This document shows, in pieces, positions 9,730 through 18,258 of a DNA stretch of 64,000 bases. The stretch covers positions 186,001 through 250,000 of the forward strand of contig NZ_BBXG01000009.1 of assembly GCF_001570605.1 (NCBI RefSeq). The letters are read 5' to 3'. The notes beneath the pieces were generated by a model. It ran no database searches. It saw nothing but the letters and a program-made list of their open reading frames with translations, and was not told where the DNA came from. Position 1 is the stretch's first letter, and each line of letters starts with the position of its first letter. Position numbers and translations under genes: made by a program. This DNA comes from Herbidospora cretacea. GTDB lineage: Bacteria; Actinomycetota; Actinomycetes; Streptosporangiales; Streptosporangiaceae.

Positions 9730-9902
9730 GAAGGGACCTTTCCTGACAGTGGACGTACGTCAGGCGAAGCGCGCGCGCCGATCACGCTGCCACCGATATT
9801 CAGTTGGGCCGGAGATGCCACTCCCCGGATGACTCCCGTGATTTGTAACACGGAAGTTTCCGGGGAGCCCAGAGGTGATCAGGTAACGAGTTGACCTTGT
9901 TT
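9730..9902. promoter_or_regulatory. Upstream region of the 1888-aa gene
   Basis: This 173-bp gap lies upstream of the minus-strand gene at 4063-9729 and downstream of the esterase-like gene. It contains a perfect 10-bp palindrome GACGTACGTC (9752-9761) set inside imperfect arms CCTGAC (9742-9747) and GTCAGG (9759-9764), about 23 bp from the start codon. That is a plausible operator position, but I cannot tie it to the nearby ROK protein. Confidence 0.35.
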
Positions 9903-11180
9903 TTAGTCGAGAGGCTTGGGCAGCCTGATGGTCACGATGCGGCTCTTCACGCCGGAGTCGATCAGCCGCCCGTCGGCGCCGAACTCGCCCAGCCCGAAGT
10001 CGTTGTCGTTGGCCACGGCGATCGTCCGCGGGTCGAGGATCGCCAGGCCCTCGACCTTGCCCGGCAGCGTCGGGGCCACCTTCGACAGGTCGGCGATCAG
10101 CGTCTTCGGGGCGGGACGCACCTGCGTCAGGTCGGTCAGGGCCTCCAGCGACGGGGTGGTGGACGCGTCGTCGTACCGGCCGCCGAGGAGGTTCTTCGCC
10201 TTGGCCAGGTTGATCTCGTAGATGTGCGCGACCCGGTCGGTGCGCTCGTCGACCAGGATGCGGTCGCCGGCGACGTGGGCCAGGCCGGAGATCTTCATCT
10301 GGCTCTGGTCGCCGTCGTACGACGGGTCGAAGACGTTGACGTCCTCGAACTGGTAGGCGTACTCGCCGGTGATCCGGCCGCGCCGGATGTCGAAGGTGAG
10401 GATGCGGGCGACGCGGGACTTGTCGCCGACGGCCTTGGCCGGGTTCTGCAGCGGACTCTGCACGGCCAGGTAGAGCGTGCCGCCGTTGATCGCCAGGCCC
10501 TCGAAGCCCCGGTTCTGCGGGCGGGTGGCCAGGATCGCCGGGAGGACGTCCTTCACCGGGTAGTCCGCGCCGGTCAGGTTGAGGCCCTGGGGGACGTACC
10601 GGGCGATGACCCGGCCCTTCGGCGACACGTGGATCAGCGACGGGCTGTACTCGTCGACCAGCCAGAAGTCGCCGTGCCGGTCAACGACGACGTCCTCGGT
10701 GTCGACGCCGCTCGGGTTGTAGGCCAGCTTGGTGAGCCCGTCCCAGGTGTAGGGCAGTTCGTCGTGGCCCGCCTGGTTCGACATGCCCGTGATCGGCTTA
10801 CCCGACCGCCCGGTGAGCGGGATCCACTTCTTGACCTCGACGCCGTGGCGGGTCGAGACCTTGGCGATGGCCGGGGCGAACTCGGGGATCGGGAAGGTCC
10901 GCCGCTTTTCGCCCCCGACGGTCGGCTGCCCGTTGGGCCCCCGGTCGGTGACCATCCAGAACTCGCCGTCCCGCCCGGCCGGGAAGAGGCCGCTGCCGAC
11001 GCCGCCGAGCTTCACGCCGCGGTCGTCCTGGATCGACGGCTGAAGGTCCTTGAGGGGGACCGCCGCGAGGGTGACGTCCGCGACGACGACCGGGGCGGGA
11101 GCGGGCTTCGCCGTGGCCGTGCCGGGGATGACGAGCGTCGCGGCGGCCAGGGCCAGACCGGCGAGGGCGGGACGGAGCAT
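9903..11180 (-). CDS. Secreted phytase-like esterase (esterase-like activity of phytase family)
   Basis: A 425-aa exported protein with signal peptide MLRPALAGLALAAATLVIPG...AKA. Its body reads as a phytase-like beta-propeller: GVKLGGVGSGLFP, FWMVTDRGPNGQP, FWLVDEYSPSLIHVSPKG, NRGFEGLAINGGTLYLAVQSPL, and VEGLAILDPRTIAVANDNDFG. These are hallmarks of the esterase-like-activity-of-phytase family. The start at 11180 is preferred over the in-frame ATG at 11222 because it has GGAAGG 7 nt upstream and opens directly on the signal peptide. Members act on phosphate or carboxylic esters outside the cell, and the true substrate is rarely known. No export-linked partner is adjacent; the gene stands alone between two giant genes. 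Confidence 0.85.
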   Translation of the reverse strand: MLRPALAGLALAAATLVIPGTATAKPAPAPVVVADVTLAAVPLKDLQPSIQDDRGVKLGGVGSGLFPAGRDGEFWMVTDRGPNGQPTVGGEKRRTFPIPEFAPAIAKVSTRHGVEVKKWIPLTGRSGKPITGMSNQAGHDELPYTWDGLTKLAYNPSGVDTEDVVVDRHGDFWLVDEYSPSLIHVSPKGRVIARYVPQGLNLTGADYPVKDVLPAILATRPQNRGFEGLAINGGTLYLAVQSPLQNPAKAVGDKSRVARILTFDIRRGRITGEYAYQFEDVNVFDPSYDGDQSQMKISGLAHVAGDRILVDERTDRVAHIYEINLAKAKNLLGGRYDDASTTPSLEALTDLTQVRPAPKTLIADLSKVAPTLPGKVEGLAILDPRTIAVANDNDFGLGEFGADGRLIDSGVKSRIVTIRLPKPLD

Positions 11181-11307
11181 CGGCTTACCTTCCGTTTTGT
11201 CACAGGATTGCCAGCCGATCACCGTAATGACCGTTCTTGAACGGCAGGCTTCATCCGGATGAAGGGAAACCGGCGGGCCTCCGCCCCGCCCGGCGCCGCT
11301 CGGTGCG

Positions 11308-14300
11308 TCAGGTCAAGGTGAAGCGGATGGGTCCCGCCAGCACCGTGTAGCCGTCGTCGTGCAGGTAGTACGCCGCGTACGCGCCCGGGCCGTGGAGTCT
11401 GTCGGTCGGCATCACGAGCGTGCCGTCCGCGCCGGGGGTGTAGCGCCAGTCGATGGACGCGCCGTCCTTGGGGGCCATGGTGGCGGGGTAGAGGCCGATC
11501 CAGTTCTTGGCGCTGACCGTCGCGGGCAGCGTGGAGTAGGCGAAGGTCAGGCTCGTGCCCCTGGGGACCGACGTCGCGCCCAGGGTGAGCTTGGCGTCGG
11601 GGGCCGCCGCCGCGGCGGGCAGCGCGGGGGTGAGCGGGGCGTCGTCCGGTTGCAGGTTGTAGTAGGCCGCCAGGCGGCCCACGATCGTGTCGGCGTAGGG
11701 GGCCAGGCGGGCGAAGTTGCCGGCCAGCGCGGCCCTGGCCGCCTTGTTGAGCGCGGCGAAGTCCTTGGTCGCGCCGGTCAGGTGCGGTTGGAGCCTGGTG
11801 ATGAGCGCGTAGTCGCTGGCGATGCCGAGCGAGCCCATCGCCTGGGCCAGCGACGGGGTGCTCACCCCGGTGTCCAGCACCCGGCTGACGAACGTGACCC
11901 GGTGCATGATCCGCCAGCACGGCGGCTTGGTCTCGGTCTGCCGGGCGCGCTTGAGCGCCAGCGCGTTCGGGTCGGTGCCCCGGTCGAGCCACTCGGGGTC
12001 GATCACCTTGCCGTAGAAGTCCTCGAAGTTGTCGGTGGTGGTGTCGAGGTAGAGCGTCATGAACCGGTAGGCGTCGACCCGGCCGGGCACCAGGATCGGC
12101 TTGCCCTCGGCGTCGAACTGCGGCTTGTCGCTGACGAACTTCTGCAGCTCGGCGCCGGGGCCGCAGCTCACGTCGAGACTGAACGTGCGGGTGGCCTGCT
12201 TGGACTTCTTGCGGGTGACGCTGTACCCGGCGCCCATGGACGCCTCCAGGCCGAACTTGTTGCCGTGGATCATGACGTCGAAGCTGATGCCGTAGTGGCC
12301 GCCGAAGGTGGACTTGAAGGAGAACGCCCCCGAGGTGGTCTCGGTGACCTGGTCGGTGGTGGCCGTCGTCTCGGCGAAGAAGCCGCCGGCGGCGGTCCAC
12401 ACGTAGGTGTTGACGATGTTGCGGCGCGAGGCCGACCGGGTGGCCGCTCGTTTCGCCTCCGGGTCGCCGCCGGAACCGGTCTCGGTGGTGGCGCCGGTGC
12501 CGCCCGTCATCCCGTTGAGCACCTTGGCCGCCTGGCCGTGGGTGGGGTCCCAGGTGTGGGTCTGGACCGACACCGAGTCGTAGAAACCCTGCAACTGCTG
12601 CTGCTCGCGCTGGATGCGCTTCTTGATCCGGTAGGCCTCGGCGGGGCGGTAGTAGCTGTACTCGCCGCTCACCCCGTCGGCGGCGTTGGGGAAGTGCGGG
12701 TCGGGGAACGGACGCAGGCCGGGGACCTGGCCGTACTCGTGGTAGCCGACGACCCCGTCCAGCGTGCCCTGCTTGGTGTAGCGGGGGTTGATCGGGAACG
12801 GGATCAGGTTCCAGTCACGGGGGATGTCGGGGCTGGGCAGCATCCGGTAGGCGACGACGGCGCCGGTGTGCGCCAGGCGCAGCGCGTACATGTCGGCGGT
12901 CTCGGACTGGACGACGGCGAAACCGGTGTTGGCGGGCACCCAGCGGCGGCCCGCGGACGGGTTGACCTGCTTGGTGGCGTCGGCGTCCTCCCAGCCGCCG
13001 GCGAGGGTGACCTTGCTGGCGCGGGTGGTGTTGGCGCCCTGGGACACCTCCGTGGTGTCGCTCCAGCTGTTGGAGAAGTCGAGGGACAGATAGAAACCCC
13101 ACTCGTGCTTGACCGCGCTGATCGGCTTGGCGGTGCCGGCGCCCAGCGGCGCGGCGACGGCCCAGACCTCGTCGCCCATCGACTGGTCGAAGGAGATCTT
13201 CATCGCGGAGTCGACGCTGACGTCCCGCTGCGACGACATGGTGTTGACGACGTTGTCGGCCTGCACGAAGGAGACCGACGAGGCGCCCGCGTAGTCCTTC
13301 TTCTCGTCGGTCATGTTCTCCGACGGGACCGGCGGCGCGCCCTCGATGTAGCCGATGAGCTGGGGATCGAACTGCACCTGGCCGACCCAGGTAGTGGCCA
13401 GTTCGCCGACCTTGAAACCGGTGCTCAGCGCCCACGACTTGTCGTCCTGGAGGTAGCCGTAGGCCCGTTTGAGCACCCCGATGATCGAGTCGTCCGGGAG
13501 CCGCTGCACGTCGCCGTACTCGGTGGCGGCCGGGGTGGTCGCGATCGTGCCGTGGAAGGGGGTCTTGACGCCGGTCAGCGCCGAGCGGATCCGGGCGGCG
13601 TCGGTGGAGATCGGCGCGGTGGACAGCACGATCTTCGGGCCGGGGGCCGACTGGGTCAGGTGCTGGCCGCTCAGCCCGGCGTCCTTGACCAGCGCCCCGG
13701 CCGTCGTGTCGTCGGCCTCGAACGGGTAGTAGGCGAGCAGGTGCTGCCGGTCGCCCTTGACCCGGCCGAACATGTTGTCCAGGACCTGCTCCTGCGTGCG
13801 TATGGTCCGCCAGACCCGGATCTCGTCGAGGTCGCCGGTGAACCCCTCGCCCACCACCGAGCGCGGCGCGGCCGACCGGGCGACGGCCGGCCGCGTCATC
13901 GGCTCCGTCGCCACCGGGCTGCCGTTGCGATAGAGGGTGAACCTGTTGCCCGCCGGGTCGGGGGTGCGCACCCGCGTCACCGCGCGCAGCGTGGCGGGAT
14001 AGGAGCCGCACATGTCCTGCGTGGTGGAGCCCTTCGACTCCGGGAACCTCCACCAGGCGACCAGCCCCTGCGCCTTGGGACTGATGGGCACGCCGATCTG
14101 GTCGGCGTCCCTGGCCACGTTCCAGATCCGCACCTCCGACAGGACGCCCTTCAGGCCGGACACGGTCTTGCCCTCGACCATGCGGCCCAGCTCGGCGGGC
14201 GCGTCGTTGCCCACGGGCTTGGCGCCCTTGTAGCGGTGCGACCCGGCGTCGGCGCCGTCGACGTAGAAGCGGATCTCCACGCCCGTCTCGATGCCCGTCG

Positions 14301-17300
14301 GGTTCCTGCGCACGACGGCGACCTTGTGGAACCTGCCGGTCGTCAGGGCCGTGGTGGATTTGTGCACGACGGGCGCGGTCGTACCGGATCCGGCCTCGAA
14401 GGCGAAGGCGAGACGGTTGTCGTGGTCGACATACAGGCAGTAGGGCACGGCCGTCTGGCCGCCGTCGCCGAGCACGCCCTTGCCGACGAGCCCGTGCCGG
14501 CCGCCGGACTCGATCTGCACGAACGCCTCGATGGTCAGGTTCTCCACGATGTCCAGGCCGCCGGGGCCGCCGGCGTCCAGGTACCCGCCGCCGTCCATCC
14601 GCATCGCCCAGTCCTGGGTGAAGGCGACGGCCAGGTGGGCCCATTCGCCCGGCGGGAACAGGTCGGCGCTCTGCACGCTCTGCTCGTTGACCGTCGCGGC
14701 GATCCGGTAGGCGAAGGAGCCGTCGCCCTTCATGAGCTGCTCCAGGCTCAGCGCGTACCGGGTGGGGCCGGTGTCGGTGGCCAGGATCAGGTCTCCGTTG
14801 TTGACCACGGTCGGCCGGATCCACGCCTCCAGCGTCAGGTCGCCGGAGGCGGCCAGGGCCGCGATGTTGGCGGTGTTCGCCAGGTGCAGCCGGTTCTTGG
14901 CGTCGCGGTCGAAGGAGAACGCCCGGCCGGGGGCGTCGCCGTGCCAGCGCGGGCCGAGCGGCTGGCTGACGTCGGCGGCGGTCCCTGCGGGCACCGGCCC
15001 GGTGGCGCTCTGGGCGTTCGCGCTGACGATCAGCGAACCGGAGGCCACCGACACACCGGGGGCGCTGCAGGTGGCCTTGGTGTAGTCGTAGGCGGGGGTG
15101 CGCACCTTGGCGCCCGTACCTGCGGTCAGGCCGCCGCCGGTCAGCGTGATCTGCGTCGAACCGGCCGGGGCCGCCTCGGCCGTGCGGGCGTCGGCGCCGA
15201 CCGTCACGGCCGAGCCCGCGGTCAGCGCGGTCGCCAGCGGCTCTATCAGAGTCACCACCGTGTCCTGCACCGACAGCACCGTGCCCAGCTCGGTTCCTTT
15301 GGCGGTGCCGTTCAGCACCGAGGCCAGCCGGTCGGCCTGGTCGGGCACCGCGGGGAAGGTCTCCCTGGTCGTGCCGCGGCTCACCTCGACCGTGCACAGG
15401 CCCGCTCCGGCGGCGGTCACCTTGACCGCGAAGTCGGCCGACTTCACCGCCATGTCGCGGGCCGACAACCGCAGCGTGCCGTCGGCGACGGTGAACTGCT
15501 TGACGGCGGGGGCGATCGTGGCGGCGTAGTAGGCGGCGAAATACTGGCCCGAGCCGCCGCGGAAGTACAGCGCCACCTCGCCGGTCGAGCTGTCCAGCAG
15601 GGCGGGGGCGTTGGCCGTCCAGGCGAAGGACAGCAGCGCCCCGAGGGTGGTCAGGCCGGAGCGGTCGGTGTGCAGGGTCGGCATGGGCAGCACCGCCTCG
15701 GCCGCGCCCGCCTGCGCGCCGGTCAGCGTGGCCAGGGTGTTGAGCGCGGCGTCGAGGGCCGCCTTGTCGGCGCCGAGCCGGCGGGAGGCCTCCTGCTGCT
15801 GGATCAGCCGCTGAACCAGCGGCATCACCTCGGCCATGATCTCGCCCTCCCGCTGCCGCCCCGAGTTCCTGGCCGGGCCGACGATGGTCCGGTTGAGGGT
15901 GTACATGCTGAAGATGCCGCCGTTGTGCAGTTCCTCCCCGAGCTGGTTCAGCCGGGACTGGGTGGCCGGCATCCAGTCGGTGAGCTGCTGGTCGGTGTAG
16001 AGCTTGGCGCGCGCCGCGGTCACCGCGTCCTCCGCCTGGCGGACTCTCTCGGCGTCCTTGGTCGGGTCGGGGGTGCCGATCCAGGCCAGGTCGACGACGC
16101 CGGGCACCCGGGCCAGGCGGCCGTCCTTGGAGACGGCGAAGTCGAGAGTGGCGACGTAGGAGCGGTCGGCCGGTTCGCCCTGGGGCGGCGGCCCGGAGGT
16201 GGCGAAGGCCAGCAGCACGCGCGCCTGCCTGCGTTCGGGCACCGGCGCCTGGCCGTAGCCCGTCACCGAGGACTGCTGCTGGTAGTACAGCGTCGCGGTC
16301 AGGCCGGCGACGGCTTTCCGGCCGGTGACGGTGAACGACTGACGGGTGATGCCGGGGCCGTCGTAGACGGGGGCGTCGGAGTCGGCCCACACGGGGCCGG
16401 GGTCGAAGCGGCCGGAGAACCTGTTGGGGCCGCGGTCGCGGACGTTCACTCCCGCGCCCTCGTCGAGGGGGAAGTAGGCGTACAGGCCGGTCTCGCCGCC
16501 CGACAGGCGCCGGCCCCGGGTGGCGAAGTCGGTGCGCGCGATCGTCCAGATCCGCACTTCGTCGATCAGGCCGGCGAACCCGTCGGCGGGGGTCTGACCG
16601 GGGCCGCGCCCGCCGATCGCGATCCGGGCGCTGACGTCGACCGTCTCGGACGTCGTGAGCGTGCCCGCCGCCGCGCCGTTCAGGTACAGCCGCAGCGCCG
16701 CTCCGTCGAAGACGGCCGCCACGTGCGCCCAGACACCCGTCGGCGCCGCCGTCGTCGAGGTCAGGGTCTGGGAGCCGTGGCCGAACCTCAGCCTGCCGTC
16801 GGCCTGGAGGCTCACGTGCACCGGGCTGTCCATGCCGGTGCGCCGGGTGCGCCCGATGATCAGCCCGGTCCCGGTGGCGGCGGCGGGCTTGATCCAGGCC
16901 TCCAGCGTGTACGGCCCCGCCGGCGCGGCCGTGACGTCCAGGCCCGCGATCAGCGGTGCGCCCGTGCCGTCGAAGCGGAGCGCCGTCCCGGCCCGGTCCT
17001 GCGGCGGCTTGACCGGAACCAGCAGCTTGCGGGTGTGCGAGTCGATGCCGGGGGACCGTTCCAAAACCGAGGCGGCGTACTTGGGGTCGGGGCTGGTCCA
17101 CAGTTCGGTTCCGGCGGGGTTGAACAGCCCTTCGGGGGTCTGCTCCAGGTTGTGGCCGTGGACGGTGCCCGACGTGTCGGCGGTGAAGATCTGCCAGCGG
17201 GTGTGCCCGGTGACGGCCGTGGGCAGCGTCAGCGCGGTGAACAGGCCGCCGGTGAGCCGTCCGGCGAACGACAGTTTCATGGTCGGCTCGAAGAACTGCT

Positions 17301-17946
17301 TGCCCTCCATGTCCCGGGTGCCGAGCGTGTCACCGCCGGAGGCGGGCAGGATCCGGCTGCGGCTGCGCTGGTAGCGCACGTCCACCACCGGCTTGAGCTC
17401 GGCGCCCACCAGGACGAAGCGGTCGCACAGCAGCGCGGCGTCGGCCTTGGCCGGCTTTCCCCCGGTGGCGTCGCCGGTCAGCCGCCCGGCGGTCGTCTCG
17501 TAGACCGACCCGGTCGCGCCCGCCGCCACCGACTGGCGGAACACCAGCAGGTAGCGGCCGTCGGAGACCACCTGGATGGGGAACTCGGAGGTCAGCCGGG
17601 CGGTCGTGGACAGGAACGGGTCCTCCTCGCCGGGCAGCAGCTTCTCCGAGGGCGGCACCTCGGCCGAGCCCAGCTTCTTGACGACCGGCATGACGGCCAC
17701 CTGGGGCGACTCGGCGCCCACGTCGACGATCTCGGCCGGGAACACCAGCACGGCCGGGTCGGCGTTCCAGTAGGCCGCGTCGAGTGCGCCGCGCGCCCGG
17801 TCGGCCTGGTCGAGGCTGAGCACGCTGTAGTAGACCCGCCGGTCGGCGCCGAGGGCGAAGCCGACCACGGTGCCGTTGTGCCGGACCATTGTCGTGGAGA
17901 TGTACTCGCGGTCCTTGTAGACCTTGGTCAGGGTTTTGTCGTACAC
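11308..17946 (-). CDS. Giant 2212-aa LamG (concanavalin-like) domain protein, possible pore-forming segment, no signal peptide
   Basis: The start is GTG at 17946, with GAGGAG 9 nt upstream; an in-frame stop lies only ~19 codons further up, so no export signal can be added. Layout by residue: 1-320 unknown (includes VVSDGRYLLVFRQS); first LamG 321-475 (WAHVAAVFDGAALRLYLNG, GLIDEVRIW); 530-1000 unknown, with a helical part 630-745 (KLYTDQQLTDWM); second LamG 1007-1110 resuming at 1331-1385; a complete third LamG nested at 1111-1330; 1400-1870 unknown; an alternating Ser/Thr/Phe/Gly amphipathic stretch 1873-1926; and a C-terminal Ig-like domain 2118-2212 with the NWIGLYP signature. LamG folds bind glycans or proteins. 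The amphipathic stretch resembles membrane-inserting hairpins of beta-pore proteins, which is only my reading. No operon partner is visible. Function unknown. Confidence 0.8.
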   Translation of the reverse strand: MYDKTLTKVYKDREYISTTMVRHNGTVVGFALGADRRVYYSVLSLDQADRARGALDAAYWNADPAVLVFPAEIVDVGAESPQVAVMPVVKKLGSAEVPPSEKLLPGEEDPFLSTTARLTSEFPIQVVSDGRYLLVFRQSVAAGATGSVYETTAGRLTGDATGGKPAKADAALLCDRFVLVGAELKPVVDVRYQRSRSRILPASGGDTLGTRDMEGKQFFEPTMKLSFAGRLTGGLFTALTLPTAVTGHTRWQIFTADTSGTVHGHNLEQTPEGLFNPAGTELWTSPDPKYAASVLERSPGIDSHTRKLLVPVKPPQDRAGTALRFDGTGAPLIAGLDVTAAPAGPYTLEAWIKPAAATGTGLIIGRTRRTGMDSPVHVSLQADGRLRFGHGSQTLTSTTAAPTGVWAHVAAVFDGAALRLYLNGAAAGTLTTSETVDVSARIAIGGRGPGQTPADGFAGLIDEVRIWTIARTDFATRGRRLSGGETGLYAYFPLDEGAGVNVRDRGPNRFSGRFDPGPVWADSDAPVYDGPGITRQSFTVTGRKAVAGLTATLYYQQQSSVTGYGQAPVPERRQARVLLAFATSGPPPQGEPADRSYVATLDFAVSKDGRLARVPGVVDLAWIGTPDPTKDAERVRQAEDAVTAARAKLYTDQQLTDWMPATQSRLNQLGEELHNGGIFSMYTLNRTIVGPARNSGRQREGEIMAEVMPLVQRLIQQQEASRRLGADKAALDAALNTLATLTGAQAGAAEAVLPMPTLHTDRSGLTTLGALLSFAWTANAPALLDSSTGEVALYFRGGSGQYFAAYYAATIAPAVKQFTVADGTLRLSARDMAVKSADFAVKVTAAGAGLCTVEVSRGTTRETFPAVPDQADRLASVLNGTAKGTELGTVLSVQDTVVTLIEPLATALTAGSAVTVGADARTAEAAPAGSTQITLTGGGLTAGTGAKVRTPAYDYTKATCSAPGVSVASGSLIVSANAQSATGPVPAGTAADVSQPLGPRWHGDAPGRAFSFDRDAKNRLHLANTANIAALAASGDLTLEAWIRPTVVNNGDLILATDTGPTRYALSLEQLMKGDGSFAYRIAATVNEQSVQSADLFPPGEWAHLAVAFTQDWAMRMDGGGYLDAGGPGGLDIVENLTIEAFVQIESGGRHGLVGKGVLGDGGQTAVPYCLYVDHDNRLAFAFEAGSGTTAPVVHKSTTALTTGRFHKVAVVRRNPTGIETGVEIRFYVDGADAGSHRYKGAKPVGNDAPAELGRMVEGKTVSGLKGVLSEVRIWNVARDADQIGVPISPKAQGLVAWWRFPESKGSTTQDMCGSYPATLRAVTRVRTPDPAGNRFTLYRNGSPVATEPMTRPAVARSAAPRSVVGEGFTGDLDEIRVWRTIRTQEQVLDNMFGRVKGDRQHLLAYYPFEADDTTAGALVKDAGLSGQHLTQSAPGPKIVLSTAPISTDAARIRSALTGVKTPFHGTIATTPAATEYGDVQRLPDDSIIGVLKRAYGYLQDDKSWALSTGFKVGELATTWVGQVQFDPQLIGYIEGAPPVPSENMTDEKKDYAGASSVSFVQADNVVNTMSSQRDVSVDSAMKISFDQSMGDEVWAVAAPLGAGTAKPISAVKHEWGFYLSLDFSNSWSDTTEVSQGANTTRASKVTLAGGWEDADATKQVNPSAGRRWVPANTGFAVVQSETADMYALRLAHTGAVVAYRMLPSPDIPRDWNLIPFPINPRYTKQGTLDGVVGYHEYGQVPGLRPFPDPHFPNAADGVSGEYSYYRPAEAYRIKKRIQREQQQLQGFYDSVSVQTHTWDPTHGQAAKVLNGMTGGTGATTETGSGGDPEAKRAATRSASRRNIVNTYVWTAAGGFFAETTATTDQVTETTSGAFSFKSTFGGHYGISFDVMIHGNKFGLEASMGAGYSVTRKKSKQATRTFSLDVSCGPGAELQKFVSDKPQFDAEGKPILVPGRVDAYRFMTLYLDTTTDNFEDFYGKVIDPEWLDRGTDPNALALKRARQTETKPPCWRIMHRVTFVSRVLDTGVSTPSLAQAMGSLGIASDYALITRLQPHLTGATKDFAALNKAARAALAGNFARLAPYADTIVGRLAAYYNLQPDDAPLTPALPAAAAAPDAKLTLGATSVPRGTSLTFAYSTLPATVSAKNWIGLYPATMAPKDGASIDWRYTPGADGTLVMPTDRLHGPGAYAAYYLHDDGYTVLAGPIRFTLT

Positions 17947-18258
17947 GAAATTGAACTCCTCGCCGATTGCGTCCGACTCGCCGACCCGAAACCCGTGTCA
18001 GGGATTCGATTCGCCCTCTCACCTGGGCGAACAAGTCCTGGTAATTAAGTGCGTCACGTGCGGTGGACCGATCCATCCACCAACTCATCACGGGGCGTTG
18101 ACGATGACAATCAAGAAATTGGCTGTCTTGTCAGAGTGCGGTGCCGGTGATAATTCGCATTGTTCGCGCCTTCGGTGACGAGGGATCCCCGGGCCCGTGC
18201 GGATGCCGGCGTCCTCCTGGACGTCGCCGATTTCCCGCCGTTCTGGTGTGATTAGCCC
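17947..18258. other. 312-bp divergent intergenic region
   Basis: No convincing gene lies here. It separates the divergent giant LamG gene and the LuxR regulator. The best promoter-like element for the plus strand is TTGTCA at 18128-18133 with GATAAT at 18149-18154, but the 15-bp spacer is short. The GTG of the LuxR gene follows GATTAG by only a few bases, and no Shine-Dalgarno is visible. Confidence 0.45.

Noticed and set aside
2745-9761. Shared ACGTAC core in front of both sugar dehydrogenase genes as a ROK operator
   Set aside because: A six-base core in two gaps is easily chance. The flanks do not match each other.
11359-18048. Antisense open frame of over 2,000 codons across the giant LamG gene
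   Set aside because: Same reason. The opposite strand shows real LamG motifs, while this one has only compositional runs.
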